Shown in pieces: positions 16,817 to 26,055 of a stretch of 64,000 bases of DNA. The notes below the pieces were generated by a model, which saw only the letters and a program-made list of their open reading frames with translations, did not search any database and was not told where the DNA came from. Each line of letters opens with the position of its first letter. Position 1 is the stretch's first letter. The translations under genes and the position numbers were made by a program. This stretch comes from Hankyongella sp964404985. Lineage in GTDB: Bacteria > Pseudomonadota > Alphaproteobacteria > Sphingomonadales > Sphingomonadaceae. The stretch is from the NCBI GenBank assembly GCA_964404985.1, contig CAYOMD010000001.1, positions 248,001 through 312,000 on the forward strand. The letters run 5' to 3'.

Positions 16817-18031
16817 GTGCCTGTCACCGAGCTGTTCCTGCTCGCCCTCATTCTGGTGTTTGCCTTGCCGTACCTGGTGTGGCGACTGGGCAGAACCGAC
16901 CATTGGGCACCGCTGGTGGTCGTGCAGATCGTTGCTGGTATCCTGCTCGGCCCGGGCATCCTGGGGGCCGTGCTCCCCGGCTACTACACCACCATTTTTA
17001 CGCCCCAGGTCATCGGGGCACTGAATGGCATTGCCTGGTGGGCGGTGATGCTGTTCGTCTTCGTCGCAGGTCTGGAGCTCGACCTGCAGGAAACCTGGCG
17101 CAGCCGGCGGGAGACGGCCATCACGGCGGGGCTGGCCCTGGTTGTTCCCATGGCGCTGGGGGCTGGGGTGGCATTTCTCCTGCTGCAGCAGTCTGACCCG
17201 GCCCAATGGATCGGAGCCAAGGGCCAGCCGTGGCAGTTCGTGCTGGGTATCGGCATGGCCTGTGCGGTGACGGCCTTGCCGATCCTGGTCCTGTTCCTGC
17301 AAAAGCTTGGCATCCTGCGTACCGCGCTCGGGCAGCGGATCCTGCGTTACGCCAGCCTGGACGACGTCTTGATCTGGGGAGTGCTGGCTTGCATCCTGCT
17401 CGACTGGGAACGCATGACCCGGCAGATCGGGTTTCTGTTCGGCTTTGTCATCGCAGTCTGGCTGGTGCGAAAGCTGATCGCGGCCATCCCGGAGCGTGAT
17501 CGTTGGTATTGTGCGCTGGTCTGGCTGGCGGGGTGTGGCTTCATCACCGATTGGGCGGGACTGCACTATATGGTTGGCGCATTTCTGGCTGGCGCAGCCC
17601 TCGATGCCCGCTGGTTCGGGATCGCCGCGATCGATCGTTTCCGCGATGTGGTGCTGCTGGCGTTCATGCCGGTGTTCTTCCTGTCAACCGGGCTCAGGAC
17701 CAGCTGGGAACTGGGCGGGTTTGTCGCCTTTGCCGCCGCCGCCGCGCTGCTGGCGGCGATGGTAGCGGGCAAACTGGCCGGGCTTGCTCTGGCGGGGCGC
17801 ATTTTGCGCTGGCGCAAGGGGGAGGCATGGACGATCGGCTGGCTGCTGCAGACCAAGGCGTTGATCATGATCATCTTCGTCAATGTGCTCTACGACAAGC
17901 AGGTGATTACCAGTGCGGCATTCACGGCGCTGTTGCTTGCCGCAGTCGGGAGCACCATGCTGACAATTCCCATGGTTGGCCCGGCCCTCAAGAAGCTGGG
18001 CGAATCGGGCGCGCGACAGGACGCGGCGTAA
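16817..18031 (+). CDS. Cation:proton antiporter, CPA2 family
   Basis: 404-residue membrane protein with the start of a CPA2 (KefB/NapA-like) exchanger: ALPYLVWRLGRTDHWAP, then VVQIVAGILLGPGILG and LFVFVAGLELDL. The central SLDDVLIWGVLA carries the paired acidic residues common in this family. About 12 hydrophobic segments are seen, and there is no C-terminal TrkA-N nucleotide-binding domain. It would exchange Na+ or K+ for H+. The start is GTG, 20 bp after the sugar transporter stop; it may be cotranscribed with it although not evidently part of glucan use. Confidence 0.85.
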   Translation: MPVTELFLLALILVFALPYLVWRLGRTDHWAPLVVVQIVAGILLGPGILGAVLPGYYTTIFTPQVIGALNGIAWWAVMLFVFVAGLELDLQETWRSRRETAITAGLALVVPMALGAGVAFLLLQQSDPAQWIGAKGQPWQFVLGIGMACAVTALPILVLFLQKLGILRTALGQRILRYASLDDVLIWGVLACILLDWERMTRQIGFLFGFVIAVWLVRKLIAAIPERDRWYCALVWLAGCGFITDWAGLHYMVGAFLAGAALDARWFGIAAIDRFRDVVLLAFMPVFFLSTGLRTSWELGGFVAFAAAAALLAAMVAGKLAGLALAGRILRWRKGEAWTIGWLLQTKALIMIIFVNVLYDKQVITSAAFTALLLAAVGSTMLTIPMVGPALKKLGESGARQDAA

Positions 18032-18373
18032 CAGCGGCCCGTTTCAGGCAAGGGCGAGCGCCGCCATCGCGGCGGCGGCTAGCGCTGCACAAGTCATGTC
18101 TTTTGAAGCCTTGACGCACCAGCGTGAGAAAAGGGCGGCTCATCTGTGCTGCACATTACGCGCGCGACGAACCGGTATAGCCCTGCGGCCATCCGGCGAG
18201 CCTCGGGTTGACCTTCCGCCCTGACTCCAACACTGTATTGTTGTTGCAAGACACCAAATGTTGAAAGCACTGGTAATTGGCTGAAATTTGTCGTTAACGC
18301 AGGCTTAAGAAGTTCGTGCTTCTGGTGAAATGCCCGAGGCTCCGGCTATCGCAAGCAAAGAGGTCGCCTGAAC
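18032..18373. other. Intergenic stretch with no gene identified
   Basis: 342 bp between the antiporter and pcm. It contains a short GC hairpin (GCCGCC/GGCGGC, 18060-18076) with no T-tract and an AGAAG/CTTCT mini-stem near 18308-18322. The right half is less GC-rich, consistent with a promoter for pcm-tolC, but I cannot name -35/-10 boxes with confidence. Confidence 0.4.
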
Positions 18374-19027
18374 ATGCAAATCCAACTCTCGGCTCGTGAA
18401 GCTATGGTGGAGAGCCAGCTGCGCACCACCAAAGTCAATGACCCGGCCCTGGTCCGTGCGTTGAAGACGGTACCGCGTGAACTGTTCGTGCCGGACGAGC
18501 GCCGCGCCAGCGCCTACGCTGACGAAGATGTATCGCTGGGTGGCGCACGCGTGTTGCTCCAGCCGCTTACAATCGCACGTCTGCTCAACGAGGCGGAGAT
18601 TGCCGCAGGCGACAAGGTGCTGGTGGTCGGGGCAGGGACCGGCTACGCCTGTGCCGTGCTTGCCCAAATGGGGGCAGTGGTCACCGGCCTTGAGTCCGAT
18701 GCGGCCATGGCGGCCCGTGCACGCACCGCGCTGGCAGCGGCGGGCCATGGCTCTGTCGTCATCGTCGAAGGCCCGCTGGACCTGGGGTACCCGTCGGCAG
18801 GTCCCTATGATGTGCTGGTGGTGAACGGCGCAACCGAGTTTCTCCCGGCGGCATGGGCGGGACAATTGGCGCGCGATGGCATCGCTGTCGCTATTCTCAA
18901 CCAGGGCGGTGTCGGCAGAGGGGTCGTTGCACGTGCCGTGGATGGGGCTTTTGGCTGTGACGCCTTCATGGATGCGTTCACACAGACTCTGCCGGGTCTG
19001 GCCAAACCGGTAACTTTTCAGTTTTAG
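18374..19027 (+). CDS. pcm: Protein-L-isoaspartate O-methyltransferase family protein
   Basis: 217-residue SAM-dependent methyltransferase of the PCMT family. The N-terminal MVESQLRTTKVNDPALVRAL and the segment VPRELFVPDE are typical, and motif I is VVGAGTGYA. The family repairs isoaspartyl residues by methylation. This alphaproteobacterial version next to tolC is usually annotated Pcm, although its LLQPLTIARLL segment lacks the ISQP sequence of E. coli Pcm, so activity may differ. tolC follows 35 bp later. Confidence 0.85.
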   Translation: MQIQLSAREAMVESQLRTTKVNDPALVRALKTVPRELFVPDERRASAYADEDVSLGGARVLLQPLTIARLLNEAEIAAGDKVLVVGAGTGYACAVLAQMGAVVTGLESDAAMAARARTALAAAGHGSVVIVEGPLDLGYPSAGPYDVLVVNGATEFLPAAWAGQLARDGIAVAILNQGGVGRGVVARAVDGAFGCDAFMDAFTQTLPGLAKPVTFQF

Positions 19028-19062
19028 AAGATCGGCCTAGGGCGGCCGTGGAGGAAAACTAC

Positions 19063-20457
19063 ATGACCATTTCTTGCAAGCGCGTTTTCCTGATGGCGCT
19101 TTTGCTTGCCGGGGCCAGCAAAGGTGCCTGGGCGACCACGCTCAATGAAGCGCTGGCGATCGCCTATAACACCAGCCCTGACCTTGGCGCGCAGCGCGCG
19201 GTGCTGCGTCAGCTTGATGAGGATGTCTCGTCTGCGGTTGCCGGCACGCGCCCGACCATCACCGGTGGAGCGACCTTCGATCGCTCGAAAAACCGCAGCA
19301 CCTTCACGTTCCCTGACGGCTCGGCTCGCAAGTCGCTGTTCGGGTCGACAGACCAGAACTTCAACGCCCGCCTGACACAACCGGTGTTCCGCGGCAATCG
19401 TATTACCAACAACATCCGCGCCGCAGACGCAACCGTGGAGGCCGGTCGCGAGACCTTGCGCAATGCCGAGATCACGCTGCTGGTCAATACGGTAACAGCC
19501 TACATGGATGTGGTGCGCGATACCGCCGTTCTTGCCCTCAACGACAATCAGGTAACGGTTCTGCAGCGCCAGCTTCAGGCGGCCAAGGACCGTTTCGAGG
19601 TCGGGGAACTGACCCGTACCGACGTGGCCCAGTCCGAGGCGCGCTTGGCGTTTGCCGTCAGCAATCGCACGGCTGCCGAAGGGTCCCTGACCGCAAGCCG
19701 CGAGGCTTACCGGCAAGTCGTGGGCCAGGCGCCGGAGACCCTGGTGCCGCCCAGTGCGTTGCCGCCGCAACCGGAGAATGTCGATCAAGCGGTCGAGCGT
19801 GGCCTGGAGAAAAGCCCAGCCGTTACTGCCGCCATCGCCAATGAAAAGGCGGCCCGATACCGGGTATCACAGGCCAAGGGGGCTGTTCTGCCAACCCTCG
19901 ACGGGATTGCCAGCATCACCCATTCCCGTGGCGACGTTCTGGTGGGTGACGCCGAGACTGGCGGTCGACGCAATACCAACCTGCAGGCCGGTGTGCAGAT
20001 TTCGATCCCCTTCTTCCAGTCAGGTGCTGAATATTCCGCCGTGCGGCGCGCGCAGGAAGTGCGCAGCCAGCGCATGCTCGAGATCGAGTCCGCCGAGCGC
20101 CAGGTGACGGAAGACGTCCGCAACACCTGGCAAGCAGTGAGGACGGCGCGTGAGACCATCCGGTCAGCCAGCGCTGCGGTCGCGGCCAACGAGATCGCGC
20201 TGGAAGGTGTGCAGCAGGAACAGCAGGTCGGATCACGGACTATCCTCGATGTTCTGGATGCGGAACAGGAGCTGCTGGATTCGCGCGTTGCCCTCACCCG
20301 GGCACAACGCGACGAGGTGGTGGCCGTCTACCGCATGCTGGCAGCAACCGGGGAGCTGAGCGTTGCATCGCTGGGGCTGACGGTCGACAGCTACGATCCG
20401 GACCAGCACTACGATGCTGTCAAGTACCGCTGGTTTGGCTGGAATTCGCAGAAATAA
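19063..20457 (+). CDS. tolC: TolC-family outer-membrane channel protein
   Basis: 464-residue outer-membrane efflux protein. After a signal peptide (ending near GAWA) there are two repeats of the long-helix/beta pattern: TLNEALAIAYNTSPDL at the start of the first and SPAVTAAIANEKAARYRVSQAKGAVLPTLDG in the second. It is the outer-membrane duct for type I secretion and RND efflux. ATG 19063 was preferred to the in-frame GTG at 19048 because GGAGG lies 8 bp before it. The order pcm-tolC-popZ-valS recurs in alphaproteobacteria. Confidence 0.93.
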   Translation: MTISCKRVFLMALLLAGASKGAWATTLNEALAIAYNTSPDLGAQRAVLRQLDEDVSSAVAGTRPTITGGATFDRSKNRSTFTFPDGSARKSLFGSTDQNFNARLTQPVFRGNRITNNIRAADATVEAGRETLRNAEITLLVNTVTAYMDVVRDTAVLALNDNQVTVLQRQLQAAKDRFEVGELTRTDVAQSEARLAFAVSNRTAAEGSLTASREAYRQVVGQAPETLVPPSALPPQPENVDQAVERGLEKSPAVTAAIANEKAARYRVSQAKGAVLPTLDGIASITHSRGDVLVGDAETGGRRNTNLQAGVQISIPFFQSGAEYSAVRRAQEVRSQRMLEIESAERQVTEDVRNTWQAVRTARETIRSASAAVAANEIALEGVQQEQQVGSRTILDVLDAEQELLDSRVALTRAQRDEVVAVYRMLAATGELSVASLGLTVDSYDPDQHYDAVKYRWFGWNSQK

Positions 20458-20500
20458 CCACAATGGCTGGCGCGCGGCGCTGATCATGGTAAATGACATG

Positions 20501-20539
20501 CTATGGCGTAAACACCTGATCAACGTTTAGCCGCCATAG
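20501..20539 (+). promoter_or_regulatory. Long dyad/hairpin in the tolC-popZ intergenic region
   Basis: CTATGGCG-TAAAC (20501-20513) pairs with GTTTA-GC-CGCCATAG (20525-20539), a 13-bp stem with a 2-base GC bulge and an 11-base loop. It begins 44 bp after the tolC stop and ends 32 bp before the popZ start. No T-tract follows. It may stabilise the tolC 3' end, act in the popZ leader, or bind a regulator. Confidence 0.5.
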
Positions 20540-20571
20540 TGACGCCGCACGCGAACAGCCAGAGGTGCTCC

Positions 20572-21069
20572 ATGAGCGCAGCCGAGTCCAAAGAACCGAG
20601 CATGGAAGAGATACTGGCGTCTATTCGCCGGATCATCTCCGAGGAAGGCGAGGGGGCACCCGCGCCCAGCCCGGTGAAAGAGGCAACAGCGCCAGACCCC
20701 TTCGACGATCTGCCCGACGACGAGGATCTGCCCGAGGATGCCGATCCGGACGTCGCGAGCGAGGTCCTGGAACTGACGACCTTCGCCGAGCGCGCAAAGC
20801 CCTCGCGGTCCGCACCCATGGCGATGCCGATGGCGGCGAACGAGGCACCGCTGGTCTCCGACGAGACACTCGCCACCACCAACCAGTATCTGAACTCGTT
20901 GTCCGGCATGTTGATGCGCAACTACGCCGGTGCCGAGAATACGCTGGAAGGCGTGGTGCGGGAAATGCTGCGCCCGATGCTCAAGGAATGGCTGGACAGC
21001 AATCTGCCCGACATTGTCGAGCAGATGGTCGCCCGAGAAATCTCCCGCATCGCCGGTGGTGGCCGCTGA
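20572..21069 (+). CDS. popZ: PopZ-like polar organizing protein (DUF2497)
   Basis: 165-residue protein with the PopZ layout. There is a short N-terminal helix EPSMEEILASIRRIISEE (about residues 8-25), an acidic, proline-rich low-complexity middle (residues 30-75), and a conserved C-terminal helical region with LEGVVREMLRPMLKEWLDSN for oligomerisation. PopZ forms a polar microdomain that tethers ParB-parS and cell-cycle regulators. The ATG follows AGAGG by about 6 bp; an upstream in-frame ATG at 20539 lies in the hairpin and is less likely. valS lies downstream on the same strand, beyond a convergent VOC gene. Confidence 0.88.
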   Translation: MSAAESKEPSMEEILASIRRIISEEGEGAPAPSPVKEATAPDPFDDLPDDEDLPEDADPDVASEVLELTTFAERAKPSRSAPMAMPMAANEAPLVSDETLATTNQYLNSLSGMLMRNYAGAENTLEGVVREMLRPMLKEWLDSNLPDIVEQMVAREISRIAGGGR

Positions 21070-21095
21070 AGTCTAAGCAGGCTGCTGACTTCAGC
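21065..21095. terminator. Convergent hairpin spanning both stop codons of popZ and the VOC gene
   Basis: GCTGAAGTC (21065-21073) pairs with GACTTCAGC (21087-21095); inside it AGCAG (21076-21080) pairs with CTGCT (21082-21086). The TGA of popZ (21067-21069) is in one arm and the stop of the minus-strand VOC gene (21091-21093) in the other. It may be a bidirectional 3' end signal, although no T-tract is present on either side. Confidence 0.5.
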
Positions 21096-21486
21096 CGTTT
21101 GACGGTGCAGCGTAGGTGATGAGGCTCAGGACGCCGCCGGTCGGGTCCTGGATGATGGCAAATCGCCCGACATTGGGAATATCCATGGGCGGGTGGATCA
21201 CGGTACCGCCAGCCTGCACGGCTGTCTCGGCCCGCGCATCGACATTGTCGACCGTCACGAAGCTGCGCCAGTGGGTCGGCATGCCGGCCATGTCCGGGGT
21301 TATTGCCATGATGCCGCCGATAGCTTCACCGTTGACCTTGATCAGGGTGTAGTCGACGCCGGGCATGCCGGAGTCCTCAAGGGTCCAGCCTAGCATGTCA
21401 CGGTAGAAGCTTTCCGCTCTGGCCTTGTCGGTGGTCATCAGTTCGGTCCAGCTGACCGCCCCGTGTGTGGTGAACACGTCACTCAT
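21091..21486 (-). CDS. VOC (glyoxalase/bleomycin-resistance fold) family protein
   Basis: 131-residue single-unit VOC protein. It begins HGAVSWTELMTTDKARAESFYRDMLGWTLED, the usual first beta-alpha-beta unit, and ends IIQDPTGGVLSLI, where a metal or substrate side chain is placed in the fold. Members are dioxygenases, glyoxalases or resistance proteins; this one cannot be assigned. The internal ATG at 21486 was chosen because GGGGAGA precedes it; the longer frame to 21531 adds a non-conserved segment. It is transcribed towards popZ, and only 21-24 bp separate the two stop codons. Confidence 0.8.
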   Translation of the reverse strand: MSDVFTTHGAVSWTELMTTDKARAESFYRDMLGWTLEDSGMPGVDYTLIKVNGEAIGGIMAITPDMAGMPTHWRSFVTVDNVDARAETAVQAGGTVIHPPMDIPNVGRFAIIQDPTGGVLSLITYAAPSNG

Positions 21487-21604
21487 GGTATCTCCCCTTG
21501 GCTCCGGGGGCAGCTCCGCAGAGTGCGACAACCCTTTCCCCCCAGGGCGATCTTTGCCATGGTGCCGCTCACTTTACGACCTCAATGATGACTGACGGAC
21601 CTGC

Positions 21605-24244
21605 ATGATCGACAAAATCTTCGACCCATCCACAACCGAGGCCAAGTGGTACCAGCACTGGGTGGACGCCGGCTATTTTCAGTCCGGCGCGAACGCCAGA
21701 CCGGGTGCCGAGCGCTTCGTGGTGATGATCCCGCCGCCCAACGTCACCGGCTCGCTGCACATGGGCCATGCGCTCAACAATACGCTGCAGGATATTCTGG
21801 TACGGGTGCACCGCATGAAGGGCTTCGATGTCCTGTGGCAGCCGGGGACGGACCATGCAGGCATTGCCACCCAGATGGTCGTGGAGCGCCAGCTGGCCGC
21901 TGAAGGAGTCAATCGGCGGGATATGGGGCGCGGGCAATTTCTCAGCCGGGTCTGGTCATGGAAAGAGCAGTCCGGTGGTACCATCATCAGCCAGCTGAAG
22001 CGGCTTGGTGCCTCCTGTGACTGGTCGCGCGAACGCTTCACCATGGACGAGGGCTTCAGCCAGGCTGTACTCAAGGTGTTCGTTGCGCTTTACCGCAAGG
22101 GCCTGATTTACCGGGCCAAGCGCCTGGTGAACTGGGATCCTAAGTTCCAGACCGCCGTCTCCGACCTTGAAGTCGAAAACCGGGAGACCAACGGCAAGTT
22201 CTGGCACTTCGCTTACCCGCTCGAAGATGGCTCGGGCGAGATTGTCATCGCCACCACCCGGCCGGAGACGATGCTGGGGGACGGTGCGGTCGCCGTGCAC
22301 CCCAGCGACACGCGCTATAAACATATGGTGGGCAAAAATGTGCGTCTGCCGCTCGCGGACCGGCTGATCCCGATCATCGCCGACGAATACCCTGACCCCG
22401 AGAAGGGCTCGGGCGCAGTCAAGATCACCGGCGCGCACGACTTCAACGACTTCATCGTGGCGCAGCGGCACAATATCCCGTTCTTCCCGCTGATGGACGC
22501 GGAAGCCCGGATGTCTGGCTTGTGGGTCCCGGAGAAGTATCGCGGCATGGACCGCTATGAAGCGCGCAAGGCGATCGTCGAGGATATCGAGGCCACCGGC
22601 CTGCTCCGTCAGGTCGAGGACCGGGTGATCATGCAGCCGTTCGGCGACCGCTCGAACGTGGTCATTGAACCCATGCTGACCGACCAGTGGTTCGTCGATG
22701 CCGAGACACTGGCGGCGGACGCGCTCGCGGCGGTGAAGGACGGGCGGACCAAGTTCGTCCCGGAGAACTGGGACAAGACCTATTTCAACTGGCTGACCGA
22801 CATCCAGCCCTGGTGCATCTCCCGCCAGCTCTGGTGGGGCCACCAGATCCCAGCCTGGTACGACGACAACGGCACCATCTACGTTGCCGAGACCGAGGCT
22901 GAGGCGCAGGCCCAGGCTGGTGCCGGCGTCAATCTGCGTCGCGACGAGGATGTGCTCGACACCTGGTTCTCCTCTGCCTTGTGGCCGTTCGGCACGCTCG
23001 GCTGGCCGGACAACACCGAGGCCATGGCGCGTTACTACCCCGGCTCGGTGCTGGTCACCGGCTTTGACATCATCTTCTTCTGGGTTGCCCGCATGATGAT
23101 GCAGGGCCTTGAATTCATGGGAGAGCCGCCGTTCCACACGGTCTATGTCCATGGCCTGGTGCGCGATGCCAAGGGCAAGAAGATGTCCAAGTCGGCGGGC
23201 AACGTGATCGACCCGCTGGAGTTCATGGACAAGTACGGCGCGGATGCCCTGCGCTTCACCATGGCAGCGATGGAGACACAGGGACGGGACATCAAGCTCA
23301 GCGAAAAGCGCGTAGAGGGCTATCGCAACTTCGCAACCAAACTCTGGAATGCGGCCCGCTTCTGCCAGATGAACGGCATCAGCGGTTCGGACAGCATGAA
23401 GCCGCCGACTGCCAACTTGACCGTCAATCGCTGGCTAATTGCAGAAGTGGCGGCGACGCTCGGGGCGATGAACGCAGCACTGGCGGCCTACCGCTTCGAC
23501 GATCTGGCGTCTGCCATCTACAGCTTCGTCTGGGACCGCTTCTGCGATTGGTATCTGGAACTCGCCAAGCCGGTGCTGGGTGGAGACAACGCCGCCGAGC
23601 AGGCGGAGACCCGCGCGGTCGCCGGCTGGGCGCTTGATCAGATCCTGGTGATGCTGCACCCCTTGATGCCGTTCATTACCGAAGAACTCTGGCATGCGCT
23701 GAAGCCGGACCGCCAGGGCGATCTGGTGGTGGCGGCCTGGCCGGACTATAGCGGCGTGGCGCTGGACCCGCAGGCGGGGCAACAAATTGACTGGCTGATC
23801 GCGACGGTCAGCGCAATCCGCTCGGCGCGCACCGAGGTCAATGTGCCACCGGGCGCACTGCTGCCGTGCCTGATTGCCCATGCCGATGCCGGGACGGCGG
23901 CGCTGGTTGCGGCACACGAGACGCCGCTCAAGCGGTTGGCGCGGCTGGAGACCGTCACGTTGATCGAGGCGCCGCCGGCAACTGGCACGCTGCAGGTGGT
24001 GGTGCAGGGGGCGACCTATTGCCTGCAATTGGGCGATGTTATCGATCTGGTGGCCGAGCGGGCACGGCTGTCCAAGCGGCGGGACAAACTGGATGCGGAA
24101 GCGGCCTCGATCCGCGGACGGCTGGGTAGCCCGGCCTTCGTGGACAAGGCGCCGGAGGAGATTATCGAGGAGAACCGCGCCAAACTGGCCGCCGCAGAGG
24201 CAGAGTCGGCGCGGATAGCACAGGCGCTGGAATGTTTGGCCTGA
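21605..24244 (+). CDS. valS: Valyl-tRNA synthetase
   Basis: 879-residue class I aminoacyl-tRNA synthetase that charges tRNA-Val and edits misacylated threonine. The HIGH motif is HMGH (residues 52-55) after PPPNVTGS, and KMSKS is at about residue 526 (GKKMSKSAGNVIDP). The CP1 editing insertion includes TTRPETMLGDGAVAVHP. An anticodon-binding domain follows, and the C-terminal ~65 residues form the coiled coil typical of ValS (LVAERARLSKRRDKLDAEAA). Length is normal for bacterial ValS. It is an essential cytoplasmic enzyme. Confidence 0.97.
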   Translation: MIDKIFDPSTTEAKWYQHWVDAGYFQSGANARPGAERFVVMIPPPNVTGSLHMGHALNNTLQDILVRVHRMKGFDVLWQPGTDHAGIATQMVVERQLAAEGVNRRDMGRGQFLSRVWSWKEQSGGTIISQLKRLGASCDWSRERFTMDEGFSQAVLKVFVALYRKGLIYRAKRLVNWDPKFQTAVSDLEVENRETNGKFWHFAYPLEDGSGEIVIATTRPETMLGDGAVAVHPSDTRYKHMVGKNVRLPLADRLIPIIADEYPDPEKGSGAVKITGAHDFNDFIVAQRHNIPFFPLMDAEARMSGLWVPEKYRGMDRYEARKAIVEDIEATGLLRQVEDRVIMQPFGDRSNVVIEPMLTDQWFVDAETLAADALAAVKDGRTKFVPENWDKTYFNWLTDIQPWCISRQLWWGHQIPAWYDDNGTIYVAETEAEAQAQAGAGVNLRRDEDVLDTWFSSALWPFGTLGWPDNTEAMARYYPGSVLVTGFDIIFFWVARMMMQGLEFMGEPPFHTVYVHGLVRDAKGKKMSKSAGNVIDPLEFMDKYGADALRFTMAAMETQGRDIKLSEKRVEGYRNFATKLWNAARFCQMNGISGSDSMKPPTANLTVNRWLIAEVAATLGAMNAALAAYRFDDLASAIYSFVWDRFCDWYLELAKPVLGGDNAAEQAETRAVAGWALDQILVMLHPLMPFITEELWHALKPDRQGDLVVAAWPDYSGVALDPQAGQQIDWLIATVSAIRSARTEVNVPPGALLPCLIAHADAGTAALVAAHETPLKRLARLETVTLIEAPPATGTLQVVVQGATYCLQLGDVIDLVAERARLSKRRDKLDAEAASIRGRLGSPAFVDKAPEEIIEENRAKLAAAEAESARIAQALECLA

Positions 24245-24325
24245 TTAGCCATGTGCTAACCTGTAGTTTATAGTGTTGCCAACACGTGTAACCGAGTTTG
24301 TTGCGTACAGGGGGCAGTGCGAGCG

Positions 24326-25057
24326 ATGAAAAAGCCGAGCGGGCGTCGCGAATTTCTGGCTCGTCGTTTGCTATTCGTGGCGGATCACTCCTCGAATGTC
24401 ATTCCGCCGGACCTTGGCGATCTCGGGCTCGACCCGTCTCTGCTCAATGAGCACATAGCCGTCGATGTCGGGGTTGACCCGCTGACGCGCACCTTGCGCG
24501 ACCGCATGGGTGCACGGGCCTATTTCGGCTCTGTCTCTCGTCTGGTGCTCGATGTGAACCGGGAGCCTGACCACCCCGGCTTGATCCCGGATACATCAGA
24601 CGGCATCCTGATCCCTGGCAATCAGGACTTGAGCGATGCGGAGGTGCAGCGGCGCATCCTGAAATATCATCATGAATATCACGATGGACTTGCGGCTGAG
24701 ATCGACGCGATCGAGGTCAAATCGCGCGGAGCCATACTGGTCTCGATGCACAGTTTTACGCCCCGACTGCGTGAGAAGCCGGACCTGCAGCGCCCTTGGC
24801 ATATCGGCCTGCTCTACAACCGCGATCCCCGCCTTGCCACCAAAGCGCTGGAGTGGTTCGGCAAGAACACCAGCCTGACTATCGGCGACAACGAACCCTA
24901 TTCCGGCAAGGCACTGAACTACACGATGGACCGCCATGCGGAAGCACGCGGGCTGCCCTATCTCACGCTCGAGTATCGGCAGGACCTTATCAACACCCCG
25001 GACGGTGTGGCGAGTTTCGCCGCGCTGACCCAGAGCATGCTCCTGGATATCTTGTAG
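24326..25057 (+). CDS. N-formylglutamate amidohydrolase family protein
   Basis: 243-residue protein of the FGase/HutG2-like family (PF05013). The N-terminal VADHSSNVIPPDLGDLGL and the segments VSRLVLDVNREPD and ILVSMHSFTPR carry the histidine, aspartate and arginine positions typical of this zinc hydrolase family. The substrate may be N-formylglutamate, but no hut genes are nearby, so the reaction is uncertain. The start is ATG 24326 with GGGG about 10 bp upstream; an in-frame GTG at 24317 is possible. It follows valS by 81 bp. Confidence 0.85.
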   Translation: MKKPSGRREFLARRLLFVADHSSNVIPPDLGDLGLDPSLLNEHIAVDVGVDPLTRTLRDRMGARAYFGSVSRLVLDVNREPDHPGLIPDTSDGILIPGNQDLSDAEVQRRILKYHHEYHDGLAAEIDAIEVKSRGAILVSMHSFTPRLREKPDLQRPWHIGLLYNRDPRLATKALEWFGKNTSLTIGDNEPYSGKALNYTMDRHAEARGLPYLTLEYRQDLINTPDGVASFAALTQSMLLDIL

Positions 25058-25296
25058 AAGATTTAGATCTGTTATCTGATAAAATTAGATTACAAAACTA
25101 TCTTGCAGGTTTTCTGCGGCTTCATAACAGTAGAATGACTCCATTCGATTGGAAATCTCTCTAAAGCGTGATGACTTTACATTAACCCGTTCGCCCCGAG
25201 CCCGGTCGAGGGGCGGCTCCAGCATAATCTGGACGTGTCTCGACATGGCTCGACACGAACGGTGAGGGTCTTGATTCTGCTTACAGTCATCAAACT

Positions 25297-26055
25297 CTAA
25301 ATCCCCTCGGTGCCGTACATGTATTTGTACGCCACGATGCCGATCCATTCATGCAGGGCGGTACTGTAACGCCCAAGTATTGAGAGGCAGTCGAAGTCGA
25401 GAGCAGGCTTTTCGCCGGGTTCCAGTGCCCGGTAATCGACAGGGTAGGCGATCGGTTCCAGCCCTTGCGCCTGAAAACTCATCATTGCGCGCGGCATGTG
25501 CGCAGCAGATGTCACGAGAACAATTGGGATGCGGTCCTTTTTGGGGATCTGCCGCCACTTCTGGCCGGTGATTACCGCATTGGTCCACGTGGTGGTACTT
25601 TGATCCATCAAGGTGATACGGCGACCAGATATACCCAATTGCCGCAAGGTTCGGGCTGCAATGTCGACATCCCGCAAGCCCTTGGCGGACCGAATGCCTC
25701 CGACAACCCATATCGGCCATGCCTTGTGCGCGTGCCCCAATTCTGCCGTGGCAATTACCCTCTCGGCAGCTCCGTCATATTCAGAGCGTCCACTGCGCTC
25801 GGAGAGCGCCAAACGCTCACTTCCTGTCAGCATGACAATGATGGCACGGTCCGGGAGCCGGGCAGGGGAAGGGTAACGCCCCTCGAGCGGCCGTAAAATC
25901 ATCAGATCAAGTGGCACGACAAAGAGCATGAGGCAAAGGGCTGAGAACGCACGTGCCGCGATGCGTATTCCTGATGGCGGCATAGCGATGGAGGCTGCCA
26001 TAAAGCAAAGCGTAATCCAAAGCGGCCAACTCGCGGGACCGACATAAACCCACAC
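25297..26055 (-). CDS. YdcF/ElyC-type (DUF218) membrane-anchored protein
   Basis: 252-residue protein with two N-terminal hydrophobic segments and a soluble DUF218 domain. The domain shows AIIVMLTGSERL, IWVVGGI, STTTWTNAVI and VTSAAHMPRAMMSF, a layout shared with YdcF, SanA and ElyC. ElyC acts in envelope and lipid-carrier homeostasis in E. coli, but most members have no known function. Its base composition is lower in GC than its neighbours, and it is flanked by AT-rich spacers. The WecA-like gene on the other side of the spacer suggests a role in surface polysaccharide. A second DUF218 protein is encoded at 46882-47442. Confidence 0.82.
   Translation of the reverse strand: MWVYVGPASWPLWITLCFMAASIAMPPSGIRIAARAFSALCLMLFVVPLDLMILRPLEGRYPSPARLPDRAIIVMLTGSERLALSERSGRSEYDGAAERVIATAELGHAHKAWPIWVVGGIRSAKGLRDVDIAARTLRQLGISGRRITLMDQSTTTWTNAVITGQKWRQIPKKDRIPIVLVTSAAHMPRAMMSFQAQGLEPIAYPVDYRALEPGEKPALDFDCLSILGRYSTALHEWIGIVAYKYMYGTEGI

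Noticed and set aside
18060..18076. GCCGCC/GGCGGC hairpin after the antiporter gene as a terminator
   Set aside because: Short stem, no T-tract, and common by chance in DNA this rich in GC.
25234..25257. CGTGTC/GACACG dyad between convergent genes
   Set aside because: Short arms with a 12-base spacer and no T-tract; too weak to call a terminator or operator.
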